Positions 26,669-35,358 of a stretch of 64,000 bases of DNA are shown piece by piece. The position numbers were made by a program, and so were the translations under genes. Each line of letters begins with the position of its first letter. Position 1 is the stretch's first letter. Where the stretch lies: NCBI RefSeq assembly GCF_041429785.1, contig NZ_CP163423.1, positions 1,736,001-1,800,000 on the forward strand. Direction: 5' to 3'. The notes below the pieces were generated by a model. The model saw only the letters and a list, made by a program, of their open reading frames with translations, did no database searches and had not been told where the DNA came from. The stretch comes from Fretibacter rubidus. GTDB taxonomy: Bacteria; Pseudomonadota; Alphaproteobacteria; Caulobacterales; Maricaulaceae.

Positions 26669-27775
26669 TTAAGACTTTGCGAGATTACGGGGTTTGCCAT
26701 CGTCATTGGCGTAATATTTTCTATAGAACATACGGTATTTCGCGATCGGTCCATCGCCTTCGCAAATAATAGGCTTAGGCAAATTCCGCATACGATCCCA
26801 AACCACTTTATCTTGGTCCATTTGCTTCACAACATCTGCGATGATTGCAGCGGCGACACGCGAGTCTTTTTCCTCATTCGGTTGCGTGAAGAAATAACGG
26901 ACGTGGACGTGGTCCTCATCAACAGGTGTCAAGCATGCTATCAGCAAAGTCTCGCAAATCCCTTCAAATCGAACCCATGATTGACCAGGACCGCTGGAAT
27001 GGGAAGTAATAACGCCCTCAACCATCCCTTTGGGTGTCCCCATTTTGGCCCGAACAATCGCTTTGCGCGTAAATTCACCCCACTCGAGTTCAGCATCAGG
27101 CATGTTTGCTACGCCATGAATGTATTGGAAATGCGCAAAATCAACACCATTTTCACCAATATTTTGAAGGCTATTCCAAATTGCCCAGGTCGTCTCTTTA
27201 TATTCTGTCCAATTTGGGTCTGAGCACTCTGCGACCTCAACGACATCATACATCGGCGCATCACCATTAGGGTGATACCACGCCCAAATAATTTGGTTAG
27301 CTTCTTTTACGGGCCAGACTTGTTTGCATTTCTTCGCAACACGCGGCGGGATTGATGGTGAGTACGGGATTTCTTTGACCAGCCCCTCTTCACCGTCATA
27401 GCGCCACGCATGAAAAGGACACTCAAGCATATTGCCGTGAACTTTGCCGCCGTGCCCCATGTGGGCGCCTAAATGCTTACAATAAGCTCCGAGCATGCGA
27501 GCTTCGCCGTCTTCCCCGCGCCATATGGCAAGCTCTTGTCCGAAGTAACGCAGGGGTTTAACCTCCCCTACGGCCAGTTCATCAGACTTCATCATAGCAT
27601 ACCAACCAAAGGCAAAGCCAACATCCAAATTACGTTCTACAACGGGTCGACGATTTTCGACCTCAGCCACACGCCATGCTGCGCGCTCTTCAGTGGTCAT
27701 TTTCTCAAGCACGCTCCAAACAGCTACAGGTGCAGTGCGCGCATCAGTACTTTTAATATCGGCATTCGCGTTCAT
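26669..27775 (-). CDS. Rieske non-heme iron oxygenase, alpha subunit
   Basis: 368 residues, KshA-like layout with an extended N terminus. Rieske ligands are Cys99-x-His101 and Cys119-x2-His122; mononuclear iron ligands are Asp212-x2-His215-x4-His220 within ENGVDFAHFQYIH. It is distinct from the Rieske protein at 16.9 kb, which suggests a second hydroxylation at another position. Coupled to the upstream amidohydrolase-like gene by a TAATG overlap. No ferredoxin or reductase gene is nearby. Confidence 0.9.
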   Translation of the reverse strand: MNANADIKSTDARTAPVAVWSVLEKMTTEERAAWRVAEVENRRPVVERNLDVGFAFGWYAMMKSDELAVGEVKPLRYFGQELAIWRGEDGEARMLGAYCKHLGAHMGHGGKVHGNMLECPFHAWRYDGEEGLVKEIPYSPSIPPRVAKKCKQVWPVKEANQIIWAWYHPNGDAPMYDVVEVAECSDPNWTEYKETTWAIWNSLQNIGENGVDFAHFQYIHGVANMPDAELEWGEFTRKAIVRAKMGTPKGMVEGVITSHSSGPGQSWVRFEGICETLLIACLTPVDEDHVHVRYFFTQPNEEKDSRVAAAIIADVVKQMDQDKVVWDRMRNLPKPIICEGDGPIAKYRMFYRKYYANDDGKPRNLAKS

Positions 27776-28650
27776 TATTTATCTCCGAGATTGAGGACTT
27801 TGAGCGCATTTTCGCGCAAGAATTTCGGCCAAACATGGTCTTTAAAGCCCACATTTTCCATATCGTTAAAAATCCGATCCAAGCTAAGTCCCATCGGGAA
27901 ATAGCCGGCATATATAATTTTGTCTGCGCCGCGCGTATTGGCAAAATTGATAATAGATTTGGGATAGTACTTTGGGGCAAAGCCGCTTGTCGAATAATAA
28001 AGGTTCGGCCATTTCAGCATTAATTTCCACGCTAAATCGTCCCAAGGCTCTGCGCCGTGACGCATAACAACTTTTAGCGTCGGGAAAAACCAACAGACCT
28101 CGTCAAGACGTTCGACTTTTTGTGTTGTCATAGGAATACGCGGCCCGGGCACACCGACGTTAAGAAAAATGGGCAAGCCTAGTTCTTCGCAGGTCGCGTA
28201 AATCGGCCACATGTTCTTATGATCAATTGGGACTTGCGGAAATGTGCCTGCAGGAAAGCATGACACGGCAGAGATAATCCCGTCAGCATGAAGCCTTCGT
28301 ATTTTCTTACATTCTTCGGTACCATTGTTTGGATTAATGCCCAGGTCGAAAATAAAACGGTCAGGATACTCTTCTTTAGCACGGCGGTTCATTGGCGTAT
28401 CGCTCCAGCCCGCCATGCCACGTTCAATGTTATGCTTATCCATTTGCTCAATTGTCCAAGGCAGGAAGTCAGTCACACCTTCGGTGTTTGGAATGCTTTT
28501 GAACATATATTCTGCAGGCATATCATAGGACTTGAGCGCTTCGGGATCTTTGGTCAGAGGACGAAAAGACGCAAACCAATCAGACCTATCATCTGAGTCG
28601 AGAATGCCCATCATTGTATCAATAATGCGAATATCTTTAGGATAAGCCAT
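27775..28650 (-). CDS. Amidohydrolase-2-like protein lacking canonical metal ligands
   Basis: 291 residues with the TIM-barrel pattern of amidohydrolase family 2 (IIFxN-type strands IFLNVGVPGPR, VVMRHGAEPW, LMLKWPNLYYSTSGFAP, KIIYAGYFPMG). The family's N-terminal D-x-H-x-H is replaced by IIDTMMGI, and the C-terminal Asp after the GTD/GSD strand is missing (YAGYFPMG). Similar sequences in actinobacterial degraders come to mind, so this seems a conserved variant, not decay. Possible hydrolase or decarboxylase using another metal arrangement, or none. First gene of the operon under operator G. Confidence 0.82.
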   Translation of the reverse strand: MAYPKDIRIIDTMMGILDSDDRSDWFASFRPLTKDPEALKSYDMPAEYMFKSIPNTEGVTDFLPWTIEQMDKHNIERGMAGWSDTPMNRRAKEEYPDRFIFDLGINPNNGTEECKKIRRLHADGIISAVSCFPAGTFPQVPIDHKNMWPIYATCEELGLPIFLNVGVPGPRIPMTTQKVERLDEVCWFFPTLKVVMRHGAEPWDDLAWKLMLKWPNLYYSTSGFAPKYYPKSIINFANTRGADKIIYAGYFPMGLSLDRIFNDMENVGFKDHVWPKFLRENALKVLNLGDK

Positions 28651-28694
28651 AAACTGGGACGCTCACTTACATTTACGTGTCGCAATTAAAATAT

Positions 28695-28787
28695 TGCGCA
28701 TTAAATTTGACGTAATAATACGAATACCAACCAATAAGGCAAGTCATATTCTCAATATGCGTATTTATGACTTTATTTTACTACGCG
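28695..28787. promoter_or_regulatory. Operator G: complete four-half-site array (24-39-24)
   Basis: TGCGCA at 28695, TACGAA at 28719, TGCGTA at 28758 and TACGCG at 28782: spacings 24, 39 and 24 bp. Two inverted pairs are offset by exactly 63 bp, one next to each divergent operon. Three of the four half-sites carry one mismatch. This is the only site with both pairs present and shows the full architecture that the other sites contain in part. Confidence 0.72.
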
Positions 28788-28848
28788 CATGTGGTTTTAA
28801 TACGATAACGAATAGCCGCATAACTAAGGCCTTATTCAGGAGGACGAT

Positions 28849-29622
28849 ATGAGCAAACAGTTCGAGGGTAAAGTCGCAATTGTAACGGGTGGAAGCGACG
28901 GTATCGGTAAAGCCACAGCTCAACTCCTAGCCGACCGTGGCGCTCATGTCGTGATTTGCGCCAGGCGTGCCGAGAAATTAGAGGCAACCAAAGCTGAAAT
29001 TGAGAAAACAGGCGGATCTGTTGAAACGACCAGCCTTGATGTCTCCGACACTGATGCCTTTCACGCCCTTATCCACGATGTAGCAAAACGTCATGGCCGC
29101 TTGGATATGCTGGTCAACAATGCCGCGTCAACGCACTATGCGCCCATCAAACATCTAACATTAGAAAACTGGCGACAAGATTTTGCAGTCAATGCTGACG
29201 CGGCTTTCATTGGCACAAAGGCAGCAATGGAAGTCATGGTGCCGCAAAAAAGCGGTTCAATTGTCAATGTCTCATCCTCCTGCGGTGTTCGTGCCGCGAA
29301 AAATATGGCGAGCTATTCTGCCTCCAAAGCCGCCCTCACCCACTTTACGGCATGCGCAGCCATGGAATGTGCGCGACACAACGTACGCGTAAATGCAATC
29401 GTACCAGGTCAGGTTCAAACGGCAGCCAATGAAGAGTTCGCGAAAAAGGTGCCCGAGACAGCCGCTAAGACAACGGCCGCAATTCCGATGGGACGCGGCG
29501 GACGGCCGGAAGAACTGGCGGAAGCCATCGCCTTTATGCTCTCAGATGCAGCAAGCTTCATAACAGGAACCGCCCTACCCGTTGACGGCGGTAAAGTCGC
29601 TGAACTTTATCTACCGTCCTAA
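28849..29622 (+). CDS. SDR family oxidoreductase
   Basis: A 257-residue classical SDR with TGGSDGIG, NNAAS, SSSCG and YSASK, ending in PVDGGKVAELYLPS. CAGGAGG stands before the ATG. First gene of a four-gene plus-strand operon (SDR, SnoaL-like, SDR, decarboxylating dehydrogenase) divergent from the amidohydrolase-Rieske-SDR operon across operator G. Likely an alcohol/ketone step of the same pathway. Confidence 0.9.
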   Translation: MSKQFEGKVAIVTGGSDGIGKATAQLLADRGAHVVICARRAEKLEATKAEIEKTGGSVETTSLDVSDTDAFHALIHDVAKRHGRLDMLVNNAASTHYAPIKHLTLENWRQDFAVNADAAFIGTKAAMEVMVPQKSGSIVNVSSSCGVRAAKNMASYSASKAALTHFTACAAMECARHNVRVNAIVPGQVQTAANEEFAKKVPETAAKTTAAIPMGRGGRPEELAEAIAFMLSDAASFITGTALPVDGGKVAELYLPS

Positions 29623-29626
29623 GACT

Positions 29627-30079
29627 ATGCAAGCCGAGGACTATTTCGAAATACAAAATCAGCTGAACCGATATTTTCAATATGTGGATACGGGTGATTT
29701 TGAGCGTTGCGGAGAGCTCTTTACTCATGCTGATTTGATATACTTGCAGTCGGGCCAAACATACTCAAAAGATCCTGCCGGAATTACGCGGCAAATGCGA
29801 AGTTTTGTAAAATTATACGGCGAGGCAAACATACCTCAAACCCGTCATCATAGTGGCAATATGATTATTGAGTCTGACGGTGAGAACTGCGCAAAAACAT
29901 CCTGTTCAGCCATTATATTTCAAAGCACAGAGGTGTTACCTTTTCAAGCAATCGCTGAAGCCAGTTATAATGACCGCTTTGAAAAACGTGCTCAGGGCTG
30001 GATATTTATTGAACGAAAAATGACTTTAAATTTCATGGGCGATATGGCCCACCATCTTCTAAGAGAGGTTTCCACATGA
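29627..30079 (+). CDS. SnoaL/NTF2-like protein
   Basis: A 150-residue SnoaL_4-like protein (YFEIQNQLNRYFQYVDTGDFERCGELFTHAD). The ATG at 29627 starts 4 bp after the preceding SDR stop and matches the family's N terminus; a longer frame from 29582 would overlap the SDR. Its end overlaps the next SDR by ATGA. Third member of this fold in the region; the three share little sequence, so they probably act on different intermediates. Confidence 0.8.
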   Translation: MQAEDYFEIQNQLNRYFQYVDTGDFERCGELFTHADLIYLQSGQTYSKDPAGITRQMRSFVKLYGEANIPQTRHHSGNMIIESDGENCAKTSCSAIIFQSTEVLPFQAIAEASYNDRFEKRAQGWIFIERKMTLNFMGDMAHHLLREVST

Positions 30080-30840
30080 GCGATACACAATATAAATTTC
30101 CCGGCATTGAAGGCAAACGCGCATTAGTGACAGGTGCAGCGGGAGGCATCGGTCGCGCGATTGCGATCATGCTGAACCAAATGGGGGCCCATGTAACAAT
30201 CGGCGACATCAACGAAGACGGGCTTAAAGAAACCGCCGCCCATATGGACGGAGCGCCAAACCCTGTCCCATACGACGCTCTTGATACGGCAGCTTGTGAG
30301 AACCTTGTCGCAGAGGCTGCAAAAGATGGGCTGGATATTTTGTGTAACAATGCGGGCTTTCTGGATTGGGCCGCAACGCAGGATTTTGAAACAGATCGTT
30401 TCATACGCACTATTCAGATCAATTTGGTCAGCACCTATACGATCTGCCGCGCCGCCTTTCCGCATTTGGCAAAAAGCCATGGCAGTATTGTTAACACCGC
30501 TTCAACAGCAGCGATTGTGGGCATTCCTTTCTCCGCCGCTTATACTGCTTCTAAACACGGCGTAGCAGGTCTGACTAAAAGCCTCGCCGTAGAATGGGCC
30601 CCAAACAACATCCGCGTGAACGGCATTTGTCCCGGCCATGTGGATACGGCGATGGGCAATCAGCGCCCGCCATCGGAAAATATTAATTGGGACATGGTTA
30701 TGCGTAACACACCCAAACTTCCCGACGGCATGTTATCGCCAGAGGAAATCGCTGCGCAGATAATCTGGATGCACTCTGATGCTTGCAAACGCATGACAGG
30801 AACGCTTATCACGCTTGATGCAGGGCAATGTGCGGGGTGA
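30076..30840 (+). CDS. SDR family oxidoreductase
   Basis: A 254-residue SDR with TGAAGGIG, CNNAGF, STAAIVG and catalytic YTASK, ending in LITLDAGQCAG. The start overlaps the SnoaL-like stop (ATGA) and the end overlaps the following dehydrogenase gene. Predicted to act with the downstream beta-decarboxylating dehydrogenase in consecutive oxidations. Confidence 0.9.
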   Translation: MSDTQYKFPGIEGKRALVTGAAGGIGRAIAIMLNQMGAHVTIGDINEDGLKETAAHMDGAPNPVPYDALDTAACENLVAEAAKDGLDILCNNAGFLDWAATQDFETDRFIRTIQINLVSTYTICRAAFPHLAKSHGSIVNTASTAAIVGIPFSAAYTASKHGVAGLTKSLAVEWAPNNIRVNGICPGHVDTAMGNQRPPSENINWDMVMRNTPKLPDGMLSPEEIAAQIIWMHSDACKRMTGTLITLDAGQCAG

Positions 30841-31895
30841 CCAAGCTGTATAAAATCGCCAATATCCCTGGTGACGGTATTGGAAAAGAAGTCCTACCCG
30901 AAGGCGTGAAGGTTCTCGATAAAGTCGGGGGGCTATACGGCTTTTCTTTAGACTATACCGACCTGCCGTGGAGCTGTGAATATTACGTTCAAACAGGAAG
31001 TATGATGCCGGAAAACGGCATAGACATATTATCAAAACATGACGCCATATTCCTCGGCGCGGTAGGTTTCCCGGGCGTGCCAGATCATGTCTCCCTTTGG
31101 GGCTTGCTGCTGCCCATTCGGCGACAATTTGATCAATATGTGAACCTTCGTCCCATCAAATTGATGCCGGGGATGAACACACCGCTGGCCAAGCCAGGCA
31201 AAATAGACTTCTTGATAGTCCGCGAAAATACAGAGGGGGAATATTCAGACCAAGGTATGATATTAGCGGAAGGCACAGACGAAGAGACCGTCATCCAGCA
31301 CTCAGTGTTCACGCGTAAAGGCGTCGACCGATTGTTGAAATATGGTTTTGAACTCGCCCAGACGCGAGAAAAGAAATTGGATTGGGCAACTAAATCGAAC
31401 GGCATCTACATCGCTATGCCCTATTGGGACGGGCGCGCAGCTTTAATGTCTAAAAACTACCCCGACGTTGCAACGGCGCAATATCATATTGATATATTAT
31501 CAGCCCATTTCGTAAGAGACCCTGCGCGCTTTGATGTCGTCGTCGCGTCCAATCTGATGGGCGATATTTTGTCCGACTTAGGTGCCGCCTGCACAGGAAC
31601 TATTGGCGTCGCGCCGTCTGCTAATCTCAACCCCGAAGGCAAATTTCCGTCTATGTTTGAACCTGTCCACGGGTCGGCTCCAGATATTTACGGACAAAAT
31701 ATTGCTAACCCCATAGGTCAGATTTGGTCAGGCGCTATGATGTTGGAACATTTAGGCGAAGTTGAAGCTGCGGGCGCCATCATGCGTGCCATTGAGTTTG
31801 TGCTTAGCGATGAGACCGCGCCTCGTACAGCTGACATGGGCGGCACAGCGACAACTCAAGAAATGGGCGACGAAGTTATGGCGCGGCTCTCTTAA
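30837..31895 (+). CDS. Tartrate/D-malate dehydrogenase-like beta-decarboxylating enzyme
   Basis: 352 residues of the isocitrate/isopropylmalate dehydrogenase family: YKIANIPGDGIGKEV N-terminal strand, LWGLLLPIRRQFDQYVNLRP (substrate arginines), RENTEGEYS, the metal-binding aspartates in SNLMGDILSDLGA, and EPVHGSAPDI for NAD. It resembles tartrate dehydrogenase/decarboxylase most. It would oxidise a beta-hydroxy acid and release CO2. The GTG at 30837 overlaps the previous stop (GTGA) and fits family N termini; an ATG at 30828 is an alternative. Its placement suggests oxidation of a ring-derived hydroxy acid, not of tartrate. Confidence 0.85.
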   Translation: MTKLYKIANIPGDGIGKEVLPEGVKVLDKVGGLYGFSLDYTDLPWSCEYYVQTGSMMPENGIDILSKHDAIFLGAVGFPGVPDHVSLWGLLLPIRRQFDQYVNLRPIKLMPGMNTPLAKPGKIDFLIVRENTEGEYSDQGMILAEGTDEETVIQHSVFTRKGVDRLLKYGFELAQTREKKLDWATKSNGIYIAMPYWDGRAALMSKNYPDVATAQYHIDILSAHFVRDPARFDVVVASNLMGDILSDLGAACTGTIGVAPSANLNPEGKFPSMFEPVHGSAPDIYGQNIANPIGQIWSGAMMLEHLGEVEAAGAIMRAIEFVLSDETAPRTADMGGTATTQEMGDEVMARLS

Positions 31896-31909
31896 GCCTT
31901 CAGTCTTAG

Positions 31910-31969
31910 ATCTTTCACGACGCCTATTTGCCCAAGTCACTTTGGATGCGGGTCAAGTCGCCGAATAAT
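31910..31969 (+). pseudogene. Possible vestige of an SDR 3' end
   Basis: After the dehydrogenase stop, the plus strand encodes QVTLDAGQVAE followed by a stop. This mirrors the LITLDAGQCAG terminus of the SDR at 30076-30840 and typical SDR C termini. No open frame of useful length leads into it. It may be the remnant of a deleted or duplicated SDR, or chance. Confidence 0.3.
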
Positions 31970-32013
31970 CATAGGGGCGCGAATATCGCGTCTCAGCAAT
32001 TCATCTCATTATT

Positions 32014-32922
32014 CTATTTGAAAGCGGTTTGCAGTGCTTGAGCGGCTTTTTCAACAGCCTCATCGGCAAGAGGCACGAGGCCAAGTAGGCTTGCAAAACC
32101 ATGGATGGCGCCCGGATAGTCATATAACGCAACCTCTACACCCATTTGTTCAAGCGAGCGAGCATAAGCCACGCCTTCATCATGTAGCGGATCATTACCT
32201 GCAACGATAATCGTCGCTGGCGCAAGACCAGATAAATCGGTCGACAGGCTTGGTGAAACGCGAGCATCTTCACGTAACTCACCCGGCGCATATTGCTCCC
32301 AATACCACCGCATTTGTTCAGAGGACAAAAAGCCGACATGTTCAGCGTTGAATGACGATGAATTACATCGTCCGTCTAATGCAGGATAAAAGAGCAATTG
32401 ATGGACGACAGATTGATCGCCAATTGCCAATTGGGCGGTGGCAGCGGCAAGGTTTCCGCCTGCACTATCACCAGCAAGCGCAATACGGCGCGGATCAATA
32501 CCGAGTTCATCATGGTTAGTTTTCACCCAGTGCAGTGACGCGGCGGCATCTTCCCAAGCCGAGGGAAACGGGTGTTCCGGTGCAAGGCGGTAGTCAACAG
32601 AGAGAACCGCACAGTTTGCGTGTGAGGACAAGGTCGCACAAAGACGGTTAAACATATCAAGCGTGCCGTGAACCCATCCGCCACCATGAAAAAACAAAAC
32701 AACCGGCAAAACTTGACCTGGTGCCGGATGATATAACCGTCCTCCGATAGATCGCTTCTCTGCTGTTATAGATATATCTACTTGCTTTGCGATTTCGACT
32801 GGCGGGCCAGAAATTGGGTTGTCCAGCGTAGCGCGCAGAGATGAAGGCGTAATGGGATCAGGCAGCGCAAAGCCGCTCTCAGCCATGGCCTGCAAAAGAC
32901 CTTGAATATGCGGATCAATCAT
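32014..32922 (-). CDS. Alpha/beta hydrolase, hormone-sensitive-lipase-type esterase
   Basis: 302 residues. Oxyanion motif HGGG at residues 79-82, nucleophile Ser153 in GDSAGGN, acid in NDPLHDEG, and histidine in IHGF: the complete HSL-family set. Likely cleaves the ester or lactone made by the Baeyer-Villiger enzyme encoded 4 bp upstream, a pairing well known in alicyclic ketone degradation. Last gene of the five-gene operon from AtuA. Confidence 0.9.
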   Translation of the reverse strand: MIDPHIQGLLQAMAESGFALPDPITPSSLRATLDNPISGPPVEIAKQVDISITAEKRSIGGRLYHPAPGQVLPVVLFFHGGGWVHGTLDMFNRLCATLSSHANCAVLSVDYRLAPEHPFPSAWEDAAASLHWVKTNHDELGIDPRRIALAGDSAGGNLAAATAQLAIGDQSVVHQLLFYPALDGRCNSSSFNAEHVGFLSSEQMRWYWEQYAPGELREDARVSPSLSTDLSGLAPATIIVAGNDPLHDEGVAYARSLEQMGVEVALYDYPGAIHGFASLLGLVPLADEAVEKAAQALQTAFK

Positions 32923-32926
32923 ATGT

Positions 32927-34519
32927 TTAAGTCCTTATGAAACCTTCATAATTGTTTTGTACGGCTGCAGTGCTAAGCTCGCAATATCTCGGGAAGCCGC
33001 CGACATAAATCACAAAGCCGCCCTTTTTGCCTTCGATGTTCTTCCCGTTATACCATGAATCCGCCAAATGGTGCACCGTATGCTGTGCCGCGCCGTTCAC
33101 TTCAGCTGCCCAGTTTTGCTCAGCTTCTTCGGTTGTGTCGATGCGCGAATAGCCATCCTCTTTTAGCTCATCAATAATGCCTGAGACAAAATCGACTTGC
33201 CATTCCCCTGCCGTAATCATCTGTGCAAACGCCGCTGGCGAGAGTGGCCCATGAATCATGAAAAAGTTTGGGAATCCCGCCACCATAAAGCCAAATGCCG
33301 TCGTCGGGCCGTCCTGCCATTTCTCAGATAATTTCATTCCGTCGACGCCCGTTATATCAATCCGGCTAAGCGCGCCGGTCACGGCATCAAACCCAGTCGC
33401 CATGACAAGGACGTCAATATCATACTCGCTATCCGTTGTTTTAAGACCTGTTTCGGTAAAGCCCGTAATTGGCGCAGATTTCACATCGACGAGCGTGACG
33501 TTGTCGCGGTTATACATCTCGTAATATCCGTTATCAATGCATAGCCTTTTGGCTCCAATGGGATAAGTCTTCGGGCAGAGCAATTCTGCCGTTTTTGGGT
33601 TATCCACAGTCGCGCGAATTTTATTTCTAACAAATTCACAAACGACCTCATTGGCGGCGGGATCTGTCATAACATCGGTAAAGGCAACCATCATCTGAAA
33701 CGCACTTTTGGACGTCCAACCCTCCTCTAAGACCTCCACCTGTTCTTCGGGTGTATAGTCGTGAGCCGACTTCGTTGGGTAATCGATAAGGGACACGCCA
33801 TAAGTCTCTAGGAGTTCTTTGCGACGCTGCGGGTAGTTATCTTTCCAATCGCGCTCATGCGCCTCGTCCGTCGGCTTATTTCCCGACGGCATACTAAATG
33901 CAGGCGTTCGCTGAAAGACCGTTAGGTTTTTACTCTGTTCTGCCAAAATTGGAGCAGCTTGAATTCCCGTCGAGCCGGTGCCGATGATACCAACACGTTT
34001 ATCAGACAGGTCTGGCTGTTCTTCCGGCCACTGGGTCGTGTGAAATATCTCACCTTTAAAGTCTTCGCGGCCGGGCCAATTGGGCATGTTAGGGGCGGAT
34101 AACGCCCCGGTTGCGGCAACGATATGCTGACAAATAACGTGATCACCCTTTGCCGTTTTGATGTGCCACCGATTTGTATCTTTATCAAAATACAACGACT
34201 TCACTGGATTTGAAAGACGAATATCTTTACGCAAGTCGAAACGGTCAGCAACATGGTTGGCATATCGTTCGAGATCGGGTTGCGCGGAAAAATATTCAGG
34301 CCATTTCCATTCCTGCTGAAGGTTTTCATCGAAACCGTATGAATATTCGACGCTTTTAATATCTACTCGCGCTCCGGGATAGCGGTTCCAATACCATGTG
34401 CCGCCAACACCATCGCCCGCCTCAAAGCAAACAACATTATGTTTTTGCCCAAGCTTGTGAACGGCGTACAGACCGGAAAACCCAGCCCCAATTATAACGA
34501 TATCAAAATGTTCCGGCAT
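32927..34519 (-). CDS. Flavin-containing Baeyer-Villiger monooxygenase
   Basis: 530 residues, cyclohexanone-monooxygenase-like. FAD site GAGFSG at residue 11, the BVMO fingerprint FKGEIFHTTQWP at residues 154-165 (F, G, H, T, W, P all present), then the NADPH motif GTGSTG. It would insert oxygen next to a ring or side-chain ketone using NADPH and O2, giving a lactone or ester for the neighbouring esterase. This is the most credible ring- or side-chain-cleaving enzyme in the window. Confidence 0.93.
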   Translation of the reverse strand: MPEHFDIVIIGAGFSGLYAVHKLGQKHNVVCFEAGDGVGGTWYWNRYPGARVDIKSVEYSYGFDENLQQEWKWPEYFSAQPDLERYANHVADRFDLRKDIRLSNPVKSLYFDKDTNRWHIKTAKGDHVICQHIVAATGALSAPNMPNWPGREDFKGEIFHTTQWPEEQPDLSDKRVGIIGTGSTGIQAAPILAEQSKNLTVFQRTPAFSMPSGNKPTDEAHERDWKDNYPQRRKELLETYGVSLIDYPTKSAHDYTPEEQVEVLEEGWTSKSAFQMMVAFTDVMTDPAANEVVCEFVRNKIRATVDNPKTAELLCPKTYPIGAKRLCIDNGYYEMYNRDNVTLVDVKSAPITGFTETGLKTTDSEYDIDVLVMATGFDAVTGALSRIDITGVDGMKLSEKWQDGPTTAFGFMVAGFPNFFMIHGPLSPAAFAQMITAGEWQVDFVSGIIDELKEDGYSRIDTTEEAEQNWAAEVNGAAQHTVHHLADSWYNGKNIEGKKGGFVIYVGGFPRYCELSTAAVQNNYEGFIRT

Positions 34520-34563
34520 ATCTTAGAGACTCCGCTGATTGTTTTTTGACAGTAGGAAATTTG

Positions 34564-35358
34564 TCATTTGGCATCCTCGCCTAATACGCGTTTGTCCAGC
34601 CGGATTTCGCGGCGTGCCATGGCTTCCCATAAAAAAGGAAAGCCCAAATCATCCGACATTTGCGCAACGCGAAGGGTTTCCGGATCAGTAATTGGATGCC
34701 CCTCTCCGAGTGCTTCAACTTGCCATGCAAGACGGCACCGATGCTCCAGAGTAATTGCGCGCAAATGAGCTTGCCTGACATCTTTGGCTACGACAAAAAC
34801 ACCGTGATTTTTTAAAAGCGCCCATTTCGCATCACCTAGCGCTTCGGCGGCGGCTTTCGCTTCGGCCGCACCGTCCACTGTACCTTCATATTCATCATAA
34901 AAGACGGGATCGCCTTCGATCTGGCCGGATGTTTGATCGTAAATAGGGGGAATGCGTCCAGACGCTGACCAAACCAAACCCCAGCGGGAATGGTTGTGAA
35001 GGACCACACGCAAATCATGGCGTCGATGATGTACTTCAAGGTGCAGCCCAATAGCCGGTGTTACGTTCCATTCACCCTCAACAATTTTGCCCTCGCCATC
35101 CACGCGAATAATGTCATCAGCCGTCACCTCGTCCCATGCAAGTTCCCAAGGATTAACCAAATAAGTGCCATCAGTGTCTGCGAGCGTGATATGGCCTGCA
35201 ATATGATCATCATAACCTTCGCGATGCAACATCCGACATAGCAGCGCCACTTCCTGATGGGCGTTCAATTTTGGCAAAAGCGGATAGCGGCCCGGATTAG
35301 GCGCAAGCTTTTCAAGCATAGGATTACTGCGTTTTGGTTTACTCATATCTAAACCCAT
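34564..35358 (-). CDS. Class II aldolase/adducin family protein
   Basis: 264 residues. Metal-binding histidines are recognisable in VVLHNHSRWG and further on in LLKNHGVFVV, matching the class II aldolase fold (fuculose-phosphate aldolase type). In catabolic operons such proteins act as aldolases or decarboxylases on hydroxy-keto acids. The ATG at 35358 overlaps the COQ4-like stop by 10 bp; an ATG at 35346 is possible. No clear Shine-Dalgarno sequence for either, suggesting translational coupling. Confidence 0.82.
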   Translation of the reverse strand: MGLDMSKPKRSNPMLEKLAPNPGRYPLLPKLNAHQEVALLCRMLHREGYDDHIAGHITLADTDGTYLVNPWELAWDEVTADDIIRVDGEGKIVEGEWNVTPAIGLHLEVHHRRHDLRVVLHNHSRWGLVWSASGRIPPIYDQTSGQIEGDPVFYDEYEGTVDGAAEAKAAAEALGDAKWALLKNHGVFVVAKDVRQAHLRAITLEHRCRLAWQVEALGEGHPITDPETLRVAQMSDDLGFPFLWEAMARREIRLDKRVLGEDAK

